Positions 23,796-33,696 of a stretch of DNA of 64,000 nucleotides are shown one piece after another. The position numbers were made by a program, and so were the translations under genes. The stretch comes from CAZBMJ01 sp964493205. GTDB lineage: Bacteria; Myxococcota; UBA727; JABDBI01. Every line of letters starts with the position of its first letter. Within the stretch, counting starts at the first letter, position 1. The stretch spans positions 14,570 through 78,569 of the forward strand of contig CAZBMJ010000007.1 of the NCBI GenBank assembly GCA_964493205.1, read 5' to 3'. The notes beneath the pieces are model-generated. The model made no database searches, was not told the DNA's origin, and saw only the letters and a list, made by a program, of their open reading frames with translations.

Positions 23796-25486
23796 TTTCT
23801 TTTCATTTTAGGAAATAGAATAACTTCTCTAATAGACGCACTATTAGTTAAAAGCATAACCAATCTATCAATTCCTATTCCTTGCCCAGCGGCTGGCGGC
23901 ATACCAACTTCTAGCGAGTGCAAAAATGCTTCGTCCACCTCACAGGCTTCTTCTTCACCCATAAACTTCATTTGCGCTTGCCTTACAAAGCGCTCTCTTT
24001 GATCATCTGCATCGTTGAGTTCTGAAAAAGCATTTGCCACTTCCATTTTAGCAATGATTAATTCAAATCTATCAACCACAGCTTCATCACCATCTCTTTT
24101 GCGAGCAAGTGGGCTATTTGATACACAAAAATCTGTAATAAATGTCGGCTGAATAATATGTTGCTCTACTTGGTGATCAAACACGCCATACAGCAAATTT
24201 AGTGCCAAGCTTCTTCTTCGCTCTGAACTTAAAGCTTTATCGATTTTTTCACCCATCACTAGCACATCACTAAAATCTTTAGTTTTAACAATTTTTTTAG
24301 CTACTGATATTAAATCCATGTGTGAATGAGCTGGTTCTTCTAAAAATTCTGGCAAAATGCTATTCATTTCCTCAACATTAAGATCTTTTAGACAAAGAAC
24401 TACAGCTTCTTCTTCACTAACTAATTTTTTATGAGTAATATTTAGCGCTTCTTTAACCGAAGTAATACCTATAAGTTCTTTAGTCTTTTTTTCATCAAAA
24501 CCTAAATGCTCCGCTACTAATTGCGCAATAGGAACTTTTCTAAAGGGCTTTGAAAAATCTAGTATATGACCTTGATATTCAAGCTTATCAGTACCGTGTA
24601 TATGCTTAACTAAGCCTTTGAAAAATTCTTGAGTAAGCTCAATAAAATTTTCATAGGTAGCATAGGCTTGATAAAACTCTATGCTGGTAAATTCAGGATT
24701 ATGTTTAGTACTAACACCTTCATTACGAAACATACGCCCTATTTCGTAAACCTTTTCCATACCACCAACGATCAAACGCTTTAAAGGAATCTCTGTAGCA
24801 ATTCTCATACACAAATCTTCAGAAAGAGCATTATGATGAGTTAAAAATGGTTTTGCTTCTGCCCCACCAGCAATATCGGTTAATACAGGCGTTTCAACTT
24901 CGATAAAGCCTCTTTGATCCAAAAAATTCTGCAAATACCTGATAATTTTTGAACGAGTTCTAAATATCCAAGCAGCTTTATCATTAACTATTAAGTCTAC
25001 CTCTCTATGGCGATAACGCTCTTCCACATTGGTTAAACCGTGCCATTTTTCGGGCAATGGCCGCAAAGTTTTAGTTAAAATTTTAAAATTATCTATATTT
25101 AGTGACAGCTCACCTGTTTTGGTTTTCATAGGCTTGCCACTGGCAAATACGAAATCACCCATATCTAGAAGCTTAAAAGCAGCAAAGTCATTTTCAGACA
25201 AATGCTCTTTTTGCAAAAAAACTTGCAAACTTGCACTAGCATCTTTAACAATAATAAAAGCCGCTTTGCCCATGCTTCTCACAGACATTACTCTGCCAGC
25301 AATGCTAAAACTATCTTGAACTTCTAATAACTCTTCTTTGCTAAATTTATCATATTTTTCAATAAAGCTTTTATTATCAATACTAGGAGTGTAGCCATTT
25401 ACATAAGGATTAAACCCTAGCTCTTTTAATTTTAACGCTTTTTGGCGACGTTCATTCATTATGCGTTCAATTGATGATAGTTCCAT
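23792..25486 (-). CDS. lysS: lysyl-tRNA synthetase, class II
   Basis: Charges tRNA-Lys. 564 residues, longer than the usual ~500. An N-terminal OB-fold anticodon domain (SIAGRVMSVRSMGKAAFI) is followed by the class II core: motif 2 RNEGVSTKHNPEFTSIEFYQ and motif 3 GIGIDRLVMLL near the end. The extra length is a helical insertion between motifs 2 and 3 (about residues 285-380). It is co-transcribed with fabZ upstream and lolC downstream, an arrangement familiar in Deltaproteobacteria. Confidence 0.95.
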   Translation of the reverse strand: MELSSIERIMNERRQKALKLKELGFNPYVNGYTPSIDNKSFIEKYDKFSKEELLEVQDSFSIAGRVMSVRSMGKAAFIIVKDASASLQVFLQKEHLSENDFAAFKLLDMGDFVFASGKPMKTKTGELSLNIDNFKILTKTLRPLPEKWHGLTNVEERYRHREVDLIVNDKAAWIFRTRSKIIRYLQNFLDQRGFIEVETPVLTDIAGGAEAKPFLTHHNALSEDLCMRIATEIPLKRLIVGGMEKVYEIGRMFRNEGVSTKHNPEFTSIEFYQAYATYENFIELTQEFFKGLVKHIHGTDKLEYQGHILDFSKPFRKVPIAQLVAEHLGFDEKKTKELIGITSVKEALNITHKKLVSEEEAVVLCLKDLNVEEMNSILPEFLEEPAHSHMDLISVAKKIVKTKDFSDVLVMGEKIDKALSSERRRSLALNLLYGVFDHQVEQHIIQPTFITDFCVSNSPLARKRDGDEAVVDRFELIIAKMEVANAFSELNDADDQRERFVRQAQMKFMGEEEACEVDEAFLHSLEVGMPPAAGQGIGIDRLVMLLTNSASIREVILFPKMKRK

Positions 25487-25501
25487 TTGACGACTCCCAA
25501 A

Positions 25502-25933
25502 TCATACATTTTTTATTACTAAAACCAACGTTGCAAGAGAAACAATACTGCCTTCTACTTTGCACTCAGCTTGCGTTTTTAAAACATTCTTTTTATGAGC
25601 AATAATTTTAGCGGTAATTTCAAGGCGATCTCCAGGCTTTACCATTTGCTTAAACTTTACTTCATCTATGCCTGCAAAAAATGCCATTTCATTTTGAGCA
25701 TCAAATTGCTTATTAAGGGCTAAAATAAGTCCAGACGCTTGCGCCATAGCTTCAACTTGTAATACACCAGGCATCACAGAAAGACCAGGAAAATGACCAT
25801 TAAAATATTCTTCATTACCAGAAACATTTTTAATAGCCAAAATAGAGGTTTCAGTAAGCTCTAAGACTTTGTCTATTAATAAAAATGGATATCTATGAGG
25901 CAAAGCTTTTTTTATATCTTCAAAACTATACAT
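25502..25933 (-). CDS. fabZ: 3-hydroxyacyl-ACP dehydratase FabZ
   Basis: Dehydrates beta-hydroxyacyl-ACP in fatty-acid elongation and competes with lipid A synthesis for substrate. 143 residues, hot-dog fold. It opens with LPHRYPFLLID, and the active-site helix NGHFPGLSVMPGVLQVEAMA has His47 and Glu61. Located 3 bases after lpxD, the classical pairing. Confidence 0.95.
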   Translation of the reverse strand: MYSFEDIKKALPHRYPFLLIDKVLELTETSILAIKNVSGNEEYFNGHFPGLSVMPGVLQVEAMAQASGLILALNKQFDAQNEMAFFAGIDEVKFKQMVKPGDRLEITAKIIAHKKNVLKTQAECKVEGSIVSLATLVLVIKNV

Positions 25934-25936
25934 ATT

Positions 25937-26815
25937 TTACTTTCTTTTTTTATAAGCCGATAAGCGCAAAAAATCCTTATGTTTTATAGCGGGATAACCA
26001 GAGTAAATACTATTTTTAGGCACATTGCTAAAAACTTTACTTCCACCAGTTATTTTAGCTTTTTCTTTAATAACAACAAAAGGCCCTATACCAGCTTGTC
26101 CCAAAACAGTAACATCGTTTTCTATTCTAACAAAACCTGCAATACCGCTTTGAGCTGCAATTATAACATTTTTACCTAAGCTAGTGTCATGACCAATATG
26201 AGTCATATTATCAATAAAACAATTTTCGTCTAAAGAAGTTTTACTTAAAATACCTTTAGCAATACTTACAAAATCCCCAATAAAGCAATTATTATTTATT
26301 TCTACACAGCCTAAGCTAGGTAAGTTTAATAATTTATCTTCTCCAAAAGGTGCAAATGCAGTGCTGCCAATAACACTGTTGCAACCTATAGTTACGTTAT
26401 TGCCTATTATGCTATGAGATTTAATAATGCTACCAGCGTTAATTACGCTTTGAGCACCAATAATAACACTATCTTCTATTACAACATTTGGGGCAATTAC
26501 AGCTGACTTATCTATATGCGTTGAAAAACTTGGACGTTTAAAAAAATCTAGCGTAGCTATTTTTAATAAAGCTTGACTTACGTCATCTACAACCAGCATT
26601 GAACAAGCTAGCTCGTCTGCCCAATTGGCAGCAATATCCATGGACATCACCAAACAAGAAGCTTTGGTATTTTTAGCTTTTCTAATATCTTGAGGCCAAA
26701 TAATAAAAGATACATCGCCCTCACTAGCCAAATCAATAGCATTAAGGCCTTTAAGTGCTACATCATCACCTAAAAGCCTTGCAGATAAATATATTTTAAG
26801 TTCAGCAGCCTGCAA
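25937..26815 (-). CDS. lpxD: UDP-3-O-acylglucosamine N-acyltransferase LpxD
   Basis: Third step of lipid A synthesis. 292 residues, a little shorter than the usual ~340. The N-terminal uridine-binding domain (about 1-100) is followed by a left-handed beta-helix of hexapeptide repeats (IAPNVVIEDSVIIGAQSVI onward). The catalytic His is in NMTHIGHDTSLG. The start is a TTG at 26815, directly after the ompH stop; the next Met is 57 residues in and would remove most of the N-domain. Weak expression or coupling to ompH is implied. Confidence 0.9.
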   Translation of the reverse strand: MQAAELKIYLSARLLGDDVALKGLNAIDLASEGDVSFIIWPQDIRKAKNTKASCLVMSMDIAANWADELACSMLVVDDVSQALLKIATLDFFKRPSFSTHIDKSAVIAPNVVIEDSVIIGAQSVINAGSIIKSHSIIGNNVTIGCNSVIGSTAFAPFGEDKLLNLPSLGCVEINNNCFIGDFVSIAKGILSKTSLDENCFIDNMTHIGHDTSLGKNVIIAAQSGIAGFVRIENDVTVLGQAGIGPFVVIKEKAKITGGSKVFSNVPKNSIYSGYPAIKHKDFLRLSAYKKRK

Positions 26816-26817
26816 GA

Positions 26818-27381
26818 TTATTTCTTAGCAGCAGGCTTAACTGGTGCTGGTTTTGGCACTGGATAAGCTTTGTTAAAATCATTAATTAATTCTAGTGTCA
26901 TATCATTTTTTTTAAGATTTTCAGAAGCATACACCATGGCTGCAGAGTTTAGTATAACATCTATACCATTTCTTTTAGCTAATGATTCTATAAGTAATTT
27001 ATTCTTATTTTCTAAATCAGCCACTGCTTCTTCACGTTTTTTAGTCAAGGCAGCACGACGATCAGTAAAATCTTTTTGAAAAGAATTTACTTTTTCGCCT
27101 AAAGTTTTTTCTTTTTCAAGTCTAGCTTTTTCAGTTAATTTACTCATAAGAGCTACTTCTTTTTCTATAGATTCACGGGCTTTTTGCTCATCCATAGCTA
27201 TTTTTATTTCTTCTTCTTCAAGAACTTTCATACGTTTTTGCACTTCTTCTTCTTGAGCAAATGCTTGCTGAAAGTTAACATACGCAATTACTAAATTAGA
27301 TTTATATAATTGTTTAGCAGTCGAATCTGCTAATAAATACAAACTTAAAACCAATGGCAAAAGAAAAATAATTTTTTTCAT
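26818..27381 (-). CDS. skp: OmpH/Skp-like periplasmic chaperone
   Basis: 187 residues: a signal peptide (1-20, LSLYLLADS), a beta strand NLVIAYVNFQQAF and long charged coiled-coil arms (about 40-130) that form the Skp tentacles, ending in a Pro/Lys-rich tail (PVPKPAPVKPAAKK) unusual for Skp. Skp traps unfolded outer-membrane proteins. The ATG at 27381 has AGGAT 6 bases upstream; the frame opens at a TTG at 27405. First gene of the lipid A/Lol operon. bamA, which often precedes ompH, is not here. Confidence 0.9.
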   Translation of the reverse strand: MKKIIFLLPLVLSLYLLADSTAKQLYKSNLVIAYVNFQQAFAQEEEVQKRMKVLEEEEIKIAMDEQKARESIEKEVALMSKLTEKARLEKEKTLGEKVNSFQKDFTDRRAALTKKREEAVADLENKNKLLIESLAKRNGIDVILNSAAMVYASENLKKNDMTLELINDFNKAYPVPKPAPVKPAAKK

Positions 27382-27450
27382 AAATATCCTGTAAAGTATA
27401 AACAAAGTTATTTGATACTTAATTTTTTAAAAAATAAAAAGAGTTTAAAT

Positions 27451-29193
27451 CTATATTTTTTGCATTTCCCACAATTTTTTATAATGGCCATTTTTATTAA
27501 TCAAATCATCATGCTTACCTTCTTCTACTATGCGACCTTCTTCAAACACTAAAATTCTATCCATATGCCTAATCGTAGAAAGTCTATGAGCTATGGCTAT
27601 AACCGTAGTGTTTTTGCTATTTTCTAAAACATTATCTAAGCTTTCTTGAATAATCCTTTCTGTAGCAGTATCTAGACTAGAAGTGGCTTCATCTAGAATT
27701 AAAATAGGAGCTTTTTTCAAAAACGCTCTAGCAATAGCTATACGCTGACGCTGTCCACCACTTAATTTAAGCCCTCTTTCACCCACCAACGTATCGTAGC
27801 CATCTTCAAGACTCATAATAAAATCGTGAATATTAGCTAGCTTTGAAGCTTCTATTACTTGTTGATTATTAGCTAAAATATTTCCATAGCGAATATTTTC
27901 CAAAATACTTATATGAAACAATGAAATATCTTGAGGTATAACGGCTATATTTTTGCGTATACTATCAGCAGTGCATAACAAAATATTTTGATTATCTATT
28001 AAAATTTGACCGCTCTTAATATTAAAATTTTTGAGTAATAAAGATACAAAACTAGATTTACCAGCCCCTGAAGTACCTACAAGTCCTACTTTTTCTGAAG
28101 CTTTAATATCCAAAGAAAGATTACTAAAGACATTTTTTGAGTCCTCGTAAGCGAAACAAACATCTTTAAAACTTATGCTGGGGTTTTTAACAATAAGCTC
28201 ATTAGTTAAGGATTTAGGCTCTTCGTTAGGTATTTGTAAAACAGAGTAAGAGCTTTTTAAATCTCCCAAATTTTTCATAAAGTCTGGAAGTTTTTGCACC
28301 ATCAGCCATGACTCCCAATTTATTTTTAAGGTAATACTCAAGATATAAACTACATCACCACTACTAACAAGATTACTAGTCCGCAAGCTAATCACATACA
28401 AAAACAAACCTATCAACATTATCCAATACAATATAGCAGCAATAATATTAACTTTAAAGCTATATTTATAAACCAAAATATTAGTTGGTATAAAATTATT
28501 TTTTATCTTTTTATTTAATCTATTTAATTCGTACTTTTTATTAGAAAAAGAAAGAACTGTAGGCATATTAGAAATATTATCAGCTACTTGTCCTAAAATA
28601 TTGTGCCGAGAATCAGAATGAGCAAAAGATAGTTTATCCATAGTTTTAGAAAGCTTATGCATAATAAGCAAAACAGTTATTACCCATAAGCTCATAAATA
28701 AACAAACTTTAACACTAACAACGGCTAAAACAGCAGTTAAAACTATAGTATTAGCTACTTTAGGCGTAAAATCATGATGCATTGATGCCCAAAAATGATC
28801 ATAGCCGTCAAGCAAACTTTTTATTTTACTAGCGATCATGCCTTGTGGGTTATTTTGAAAAAATGCATAAGAACTTTTTTGCACATGTTCATACGCCTGC
28901 ATCAAAATAGATTCTCTCACATAGGGTTCAGAGCGCCATTCTGCAATATCAGCAACTCGCCAAACTACATCTAGTAAAATCTGTGCACAAATAAATATGC
29001 CCATAGGATAATATAAAGTTTCTAATTGGGTTATTTGATCAGAAGAAAAAATATCAATAATTAATTTGATTGAATAATTTACAGCAAAATCATAAAAAGA
29101 ACCTAAAATAGGCGCCATAAGCATTACTAGGTAATACCATTTATAAGGCTTAATAACTTGCCATAAAAAAGAACTAATATTTGCGTGTTTCAT
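27451..29193 (-). CDS. ABC exporter (fused membrane and ATPase domains)
   Basis: 580 residues. Six transmembrane helices (about 20-290) precede a nucleotide-binding domain with Walker A GTSGAGKS (373-380), signature LSGGQRQR (477-484), Walker B ILILDE (497-502) and the H-loop in IAIAHRLSTI. The half-transporter layout resembles MsbA and related lipid or peptide exporters, and it would work as a homodimer. It begins 3 bases after the phhA stop, so it belongs to the Gld-like/phhA operon. Substrate unknown. Confidence 0.9.
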   Translation of the reverse strand: MKHANISSFLWQVIKPYKWYYLVMLMAPILGSFYDFAVNYSIKLIIDIFSSDQITQLETLYYPMGIFICAQILLDVVWRVADIAEWRSEPYVRESILMQAYEHVQKSSYAFFQNNPQGMIASKIKSLLDGYDHFWASMHHDFTPKVANTIVLTAVLAVVSVKVCLFMSLWVITVLLIMHKLSKTMDKLSFAHSDSRHNILGQVADNISNMPTVLSFSNKKYELNRLNKKIKNNFIPTNILVYKYSFKVNIIAAILYWIMLIGLFLYVISLRTSNLVSSGDVVYILSITLKINWESWLMVQKLPDFMKNLGDLKSSYSVLQIPNEEPKSLTNELIVKNPSISFKDVCFAYEDSKNVFSNLSLDIKASEKVGLVGTSGAGKSSFVSLLLKNFNIKSGQILIDNQNILLCTADSIRKNIAVIPQDISLFHISILENIRYGNILANNQQVIEASKLANIHDFIMSLEDGYDTLVGERGLKLSGGQRQRIAIARAFLKKAPILILDEATSSLDTATERIIQESLDNVLENSKNTTVIAIAHRLSTIRHMDRILVFEEGRIVEEGKHDDLINKNGHYKKLWEMQKI

Positions 29194-29196
29194 TTT

Positions 29197-30006
29197 TTAA
29201 CAACTTCTAATATCTGTTTCGCTGGCTGATAGTACTAAGGTATTTTTTTGAGCTTCTTTAAAAGCTGCGCGTAAATCTTGATTTATGAGTTCATAAACTT
29301 CATCAAAAGAATCAATGATAAAATATTGCTTTTGCATTTCATCATAACGATAAGACGTACTTAAAACTTTTATTAAATCAAATTTATCACGTTTTGGAAT
29401 TGGGCTTTCAAGGGAATAGATAGTTTCGTTTTTTGAGGATAAAATACCACCACCAAAGATTCTTATACCTTCTTTAGTGTTAATTAAACCAAATTCCACA
29501 GTAAACCAATAAAGTCTGGCAAGCATAACTCGCTCTTCTTTATCCATATTTTTGCCTAATACACCTACTTTATGAGTAAATTTAGCAAAATCAGGATCTG
29601 TGAGCATTGATGCGTGGCCAAAGATTTCATGAAAAATATCTGGCTCTTTTAAATAATCTAAATCTTCTCTTCTGCGTATAAAAGTAGCAGCTGGAAATTT
29701 CTTTTGTGATAACAGTTCAAAAAATTCTTTAAAAGAAATTAAGGCTTTTACAGGCGTCATTCCCCACCCAGTTAAAGAATTTAAAACAGCTGAAACATCT
29801 CGTAGCTGGGGTATTGTGTTAGGAGAAAGAGAAAGTTTTTTAGCACCCAGAACAAATTCCTCACAAGCCCTATTTTCTAAGAGCTTTATTTGTCGCTCAT
29901 ACAGAAGTCCCCAAACTTCATTTTCTTCATGACTAAAATTTATGCTACCATCTTTGTTAGGTACTTTTGCTTCATATATGTTTTTTTGCATGTAATCATT
30001 GCCCAT
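29197..30006 (-). CDS. phhA: phenylalanine 4-hydroxylase
   Basis: Converts phenylalanine to tyrosine with a tetrahydropterin and Fe2+. 269 residues, the single-domain bacterial form. The iron ligands are His126 and His131 in DIFHEIFGHASML and Glu171 in YWFTVEFGL; GWGMTPVKALISFKEFFELL precedes them. The ATG at 30006 overlaps the DUF4340 gene by 11 bases; a second ATG at 29991 is possible. Its place between a DUF4340 protein and an ABC exporter is unusual and suggests only shared transcription. Confidence 0.93.
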   Translation of the reverse strand: MGNDYMQKNIYEAKVPNKDGSINFSHEENEVWGLLYERQIKLLENRACEEFVLGAKKLSLSPNTIPQLRDVSAVLNSLTGWGMTPVKALISFKEFFELLSQKKFPAATFIRRREDLDYLKEPDIFHEIFGHASMLTDPDFAKFTHKVGVLGKNMDKEERVMLARLYWFTVEFGLINTKEGIRIFGGGILSSKNETIYSLESPIPKRDKFDLIKVLSTSYRYDEMQKQYFIIDSFDEVYELINQDLRAAFKEAQKNTLVLSASETDIRSC

Positions 30007-31366
30007 TTTTCTTTTTAGAGTGTTCTAATAACTGACGCTGTACATCAATTGGCAAGTCTTTAAATCCTTTAGTATTTTCATTTAAAGCCGGCAATTCAAA
30101 ATTTTCTTTTTTAAACCAGGAGAAGCCTTTAGTAAAAAATGCCAATTTGTTTTTGTCTACTATATAAATATTTTTATCTAGATTACCCCAAACCGCATAG
30201 TCACCATTTGTTAAAAGATATGCTTTAATAATAATGTTTTCATTATTTTTATCAATTAATTCAACAATGTTTTTAGCCAATAATATATTTACTTTATCTT
30301 TATCGTTAGCAATTCTAGTCGCTTTTATTTTACTAAGATGAGACAACAAATCAGTAACTCTACTTGGCTCAAATTCAAAATTTTTATTAATCACCCATTT
30401 ATTATCTTTATTTTCAAGAATTATCTTATCAACATTATGTATTAAAATTTTAGTTATACTATCTGGCTTAAAATCCATAATTAATAAATCTCTAAAACTA
30501 TCTAATTCTTTATTTAAGTCATCAAAAGAATACTGTAAAATTTTATACAATTGCTCATCATTATCTTTTTTAACAATATAATTTTTATTATTTTCATAAA
30601 AAGATATTTTTTGAGCATCTATTTCTAACTCAAAAACAGGCTCACCTAAAACTATTTGTTCATCAATAAAAGAAAAAGCTCTCAAATTTAAAATAGCATC
30701 AATATACCTTTTAGCAAGATTTTTATCGAGTCTAAAATCAGCTTTGTCTAATAAATCAAAATCATTTTCTTTATTTTTCAACAGAGTAAAAACAGTGTTT
30801 TTATTTTTAATTAAAGAAAGTTTTTGTAAATTATCTAGCGTTAATTTAATAAAATTTTTATCTCTTAAATTATTATTATCAGCAACCAAAATATCATTAA
30901 AACTACCTTTTATCACATATACTAAATCATCATTAGTGGCTTTAGCATAATAACTAGCTGGCTTAATAGATTTACCCAAAATTATTGACCACTTTTCTTG
31001 CCCCTTAGAGCTAAGCTTAATAATATTTTGACTTTCTTGGTTAAAACCAAATTCATCAAAACGATTTTTGTCTTGAGTTACATAATAAGAGCTAGAAACC
31101 AAAGCCAATGAATCAAGTATAGAATTAATTTTACTTTGATCTGCTATAAAATTTTTAGAATTATTAACAACAAACCATTTTGAATTTTCTTTTATTAGTT
31201 TTAGATCATGCTGGCCTATAACTTCTAAGTTATCAATCTCATCTGTAATAAGTTTAGGTAATGTAAGTTTTTTAATACCTACACTGATTTCATCTTTTTT
31301 ACTAAACCAATAAGCAGTCGCTAAAAAAGCTAATAAAACTAATAGTATAACCGTATTTTTTTTCAT
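29996..31366 (-). CDS. DUF4340 protein, partner of the Gld-like ABC transporter
   Basis: 456 residues: one N-terminal membrane anchor (MKKNTVILLVLLAFLATAYW), then repeated beta-rich units of about 130 residues. Each contains the DUF4340 pattern of a strand plus KWFVVN-, KWSIILG- or KWVIN-like segments. Such proteins sit next to the GldG-like subunit in many bacteria and are thought to form the periplasmic part of the complex. The start at 31366 has GAGGG upstream; another ATG at 31378 overlaps the preceding stop. Confidence 0.85.
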   Translation of the reverse strand: MKKNTVILLVLLAFLATAYWFSKKDEISVGIKKLTLPKLITDEIDNLEVIGQHDLKLIKENSKWFVVNNSKNFIADQSKINSILDSLALVSSSYYVTQDKNRFDEFGFNQESQNIIKLSSKGQEKWSIILGKSIKPASYYAKATNDDLVYVIKGSFNDILVADNNNLRDKNFIKLTLDNLQKLSLIKNKNTVFTLLKNKENDFDLLDKADFRLDKNLAKRYIDAILNLRAFSFIDEQIVLGEPVFELEIDAQKISFYENNKNYIVKKDNDEQLYKILQYSFDDLNKELDSFRDLLIMDFKPDSITKILIHNVDKIILENKDNKWVINKNFEFEPSRVTDLLSHLSKIKATRIANDKDKVNILLAKNIVELIDKNNENIIIKAYLLTNGDYAVWGNLDKNIYIVDKNKLAFFTKGFSWFKKENFELPALNENTKGFKDLPIDVQRQLLEHSKKKNGQ

Positions 31367-31374
31367 AATATCCC

Positions 31375-32955
31375 TCATGCTTTAAGTGATTTACGATATG
31401 ATTCACGAAGTCGCCATCTGATTAAGCCATACAAAGCTAATAAAAATGGAACACCTAATATATTTCCATACTTCACTGTTTGCCTTTTTGTATCACTAAT
31501 ATCTGCATCAAGAGGTACATCTAAAAACGACCGAGCTCTCATAGATAATAAAGAAGAATCAGCAAGCATCCAATCTACTATATTTAAACCAATAGTTTGG
31601 TTAGCTTCTGTAGCAAATTCATTCCATAAAAATACGGAACTTCCAGCCACCACTAAGCGTGATTCAGGAGCAGAAGGTAAAAGCTTGCCTATTGCTTGAA
31701 CTAAAACAGGATGAGGACCACTTGGTGATATATCAAGTTCAGACCAATTTCTACGAGGGTTAATATCTAAAGGCTCAACTTCTAACCAAGAAACTTTTGA
31801 TGTAGACGCCAAAACATCTATTTTAAGATTATCTTTAGGGGTAATTTTTAAAGCAGATGCAAAAGGAAATATTAAACCAGAAAGTCCTTTGGTTATTTGA
31901 CTTTCAAAAGATAAGTTTTTTATTTCTGGAATAAACGGATACTTCACTGGAACATTAAAAGTAAATCCTGAGCGTTCTTCTTGCATATTAAGTGATGCGC
32001 AAGCAGCATCGGCCACTAAATTTGCAGGGATTTCTATACCATATTTAGTAAGTAAATTTATTATTGAATAAGTACTACTTTTAGGACCTTCCGCAGAAGC
32101 AGTAAAACTTCTTGCATCAATATTAAAACGATCCATAAAGAAGCTCGCACTTTTACCTAAAGCCAAGTAATTTTCTATTTTAGCAGCTCCATCTGCACCA
32201 AAATGGTCACCTGCACCTAAAACTATTAATGCATCTATATCAGGCTCAATTACTTCTTGAGTAGCTAAATCTATTTCTTTTATTGTTATATCTTTACTCA
32301 AAAGATTAGTGAAACTATCAATACGACCAGCATAATTTTTATTTTTTATTAAACCGATACTAGAGTGCTTAGTTCTAGAAAGTTTTTTGATCAAAGAAGT
32401 AATATTGATTTCTAAATCGGCTAAGTTTTGTACAACAGGTATAACTTCATGTTTTTCTTGATACCGAATAACAATTCCCATATAAGCTCTTTTAGTTTGT
32501 TGCTGGTCGTCTTCTATGACCCTTATTTCCACTGGCTGCAGTCCAAGATTACCTAATTCGTTTTCTACGCTGGTAGCTTCTCGTACTATTTGTCCAAAAA
32601 TATTTTTTTGTTTATTTTTTTTCTTTTCTTTATCTTGAGTAGTTTCAGCTTTAGTTGGGTCTAAAAATTCAAAAGCAAACTTGCCCTTTGCAGCTGCTAA
32701 ATACTCTTCTAATAAATCATTCACATAACGAGAATTTTGTGCATAAGGAGGAGGTAATCCTTCAGTAAAATAGGCACTCACAGTAACCATATCGCTTAAA
32801 TTTTCTACTGTTTCTTTGGATGCTTTGGATAAAGTATACTTTTTATCAGATGTCAAATCTATCCGCCAAAACTTATTTAAGCCTATAAGATTAATAAAAA
32901 CCAAACAGGCAAAAGCACTTATTACAAATACGACAAGATTATTGGTATTTTTCAT
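31375..32955 (-). CDS. GldG-like ABC transporter auxiliary protein
   Basis: 526 residues: an N-terminal helix (7-26), then NKFWRIDLTSDKKYTLS, the hallmark opening of GldG-type proteins, followed by a thioredoxin/PilZ-like alpha/beta region (DMVTVSAYFTEGLPP) and a large extracytoplasmic domain with a SLIKKLS segment. A C-terminal helix (NILGVPFLLALYGLIRWRLR) closes it. It works with the GldA and GldF homologues encoded just upstream. These complexes are implicated in gliding in Bacteroidetes but are widespread in non-gliding bacteria, where their role is unsettled. Confidence 0.88.
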   Translation of the reverse strand: MKNTNNLVVFVISAFACLVFINLIGLNKFWRIDLTSDKKYTLSKASKETVENLSDMVTVSAYFTEGLPPPYAQNSRYVNDLLEEYLAAAKGKFAFEFLDPTKAETTQDKEKKKNKQKNIFGQIVREATSVENELGNLGLQPVEIRVIEDDQQQTKRAYMGIVIRYQEKHEVIPVVQNLADLEINITSLIKKLSRTKHSSIGLIKNKNYAGRIDSFTNLLSKDITIKEIDLATQEVIEPDIDALIVLGAGDHFGADGAAKIENYLALGKSASFFMDRFNIDARSFTASAEGPKSSTYSIINLLTKYGIEIPANLVADAACASLNMQEERSGFTFNVPVKYPFIPEIKNLSFESQITKGLSGLIFPFASALKITPKDNLKIDVLASTSKVSWLEVEPLDINPRRNWSELDISPSGPHPVLVQAIGKLLPSAPESRLVVAGSSVFLWNEFATEANQTIGLNIVDWMLADSSLLSMRARSFLDVPLDADISDTKRQTVKYGNILGVPFLLALYGLIRWRLRESYRKSLKA

Positions 32956-32967
32956 TTTTAATTACTC

Positions 32968-33687
32968 CTATCGCTTGTCTTTGCGTAAAGAACGTTCAGT
33001 TAAAATCAATGCCATTAAAACAATACTTAAATAAAACACTATATCCCTGGAATCTATTACGCCTTTAGCAATATTCGCGAAGTGATAATCAACTGATATG
33101 TATTGTAAAACCATGCCAATATGAGCAGGCATTAAAACTGCAAATTTATCCACAAAATAAAAGAAAAAACAAAAAGTTAGTCCAATAATAAAAGCTACTA
33201 TTTGATTTTTGGTCAAAGAACTAGCCAAGAGGCCGAGGGATAAAAATACGCAAGCTATCAAGACAAGACCTAAATATCCGCCAATAATAGGACCATAGTC
33301 AAAAACCGCATCAGGTTTTGTTAACAAAGAAAGACTAAAAACGTATGGCAATGTAAAGATAAGTCCTACTATAACTATGCCTAAAGCAGCAAAAAATTTA
33401 CCTAAAACTATCTCATAATTTTTTACAGGCAATGTTAAAAGCTGCTCTATTGTTGCGCTCTTTCTTTCCTCGCTAATAAGTCTCATGCTTATAGCTGGAG
33501 CAAAAATTACTAATAATACACAAGCAGAACCAAAAAAATTTCGCATAGAAGCAAAGCCGCCTAAAAACAGCGTACTAAAAAATAAATACCCCAAAACAAG
33601 TAAAAAAACTCCCAAAACTACATAGGCCACAGGAGAATTAAAATAAGCCTGAAAATCTTTTTTAGCGATACTAATAGTTGTTCTCAT
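32968..33687 (-). CDS. ABC-2 type permease, GldF-like
   Basis: 239 residues with six hydrophobic segments. Typical features are the N-terminal KDFQAYFNSPVAYVVLGVFL and, in the first loop, ISEERKSATIEQLLTLPV, the conserved block of GldF/NosY-like permeases. It is encoded 9 bases after the ATPase and 12 bases before the GldG-like gene. Substrate not known. Confidence 0.88.
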   Translation of the reverse strand: MRTTISIAKKDFQAYFNSPVAYVVLGVFLLVLGYLFFSTLFLGGFASMRNFFGSACVLLVIFAPAISMRLISEERKSATIEQLLTLPVKNYEIVLGKFFAALGIVIVGLIFTLPYVFSLSLLTKPDAVFDYGPIIGGYLGLVLIACVFLSLGLLASSLTKNQIVAFIIGLTFCFFFYFVDKFAVLMPAHIGMVLQYISVDYHFANIAKGVIDSRDIVFYLSIVLMALILTERSLRKDKR

Positions 33688-33696
33688 TATTTTTAC

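Noticed and set aside
30744..30950. Antisense open frames inside core genes (this one and many like it)
   Set aside because: They are fully contained in well-supported genes on the other strand and show no ribosome binding site or domain.
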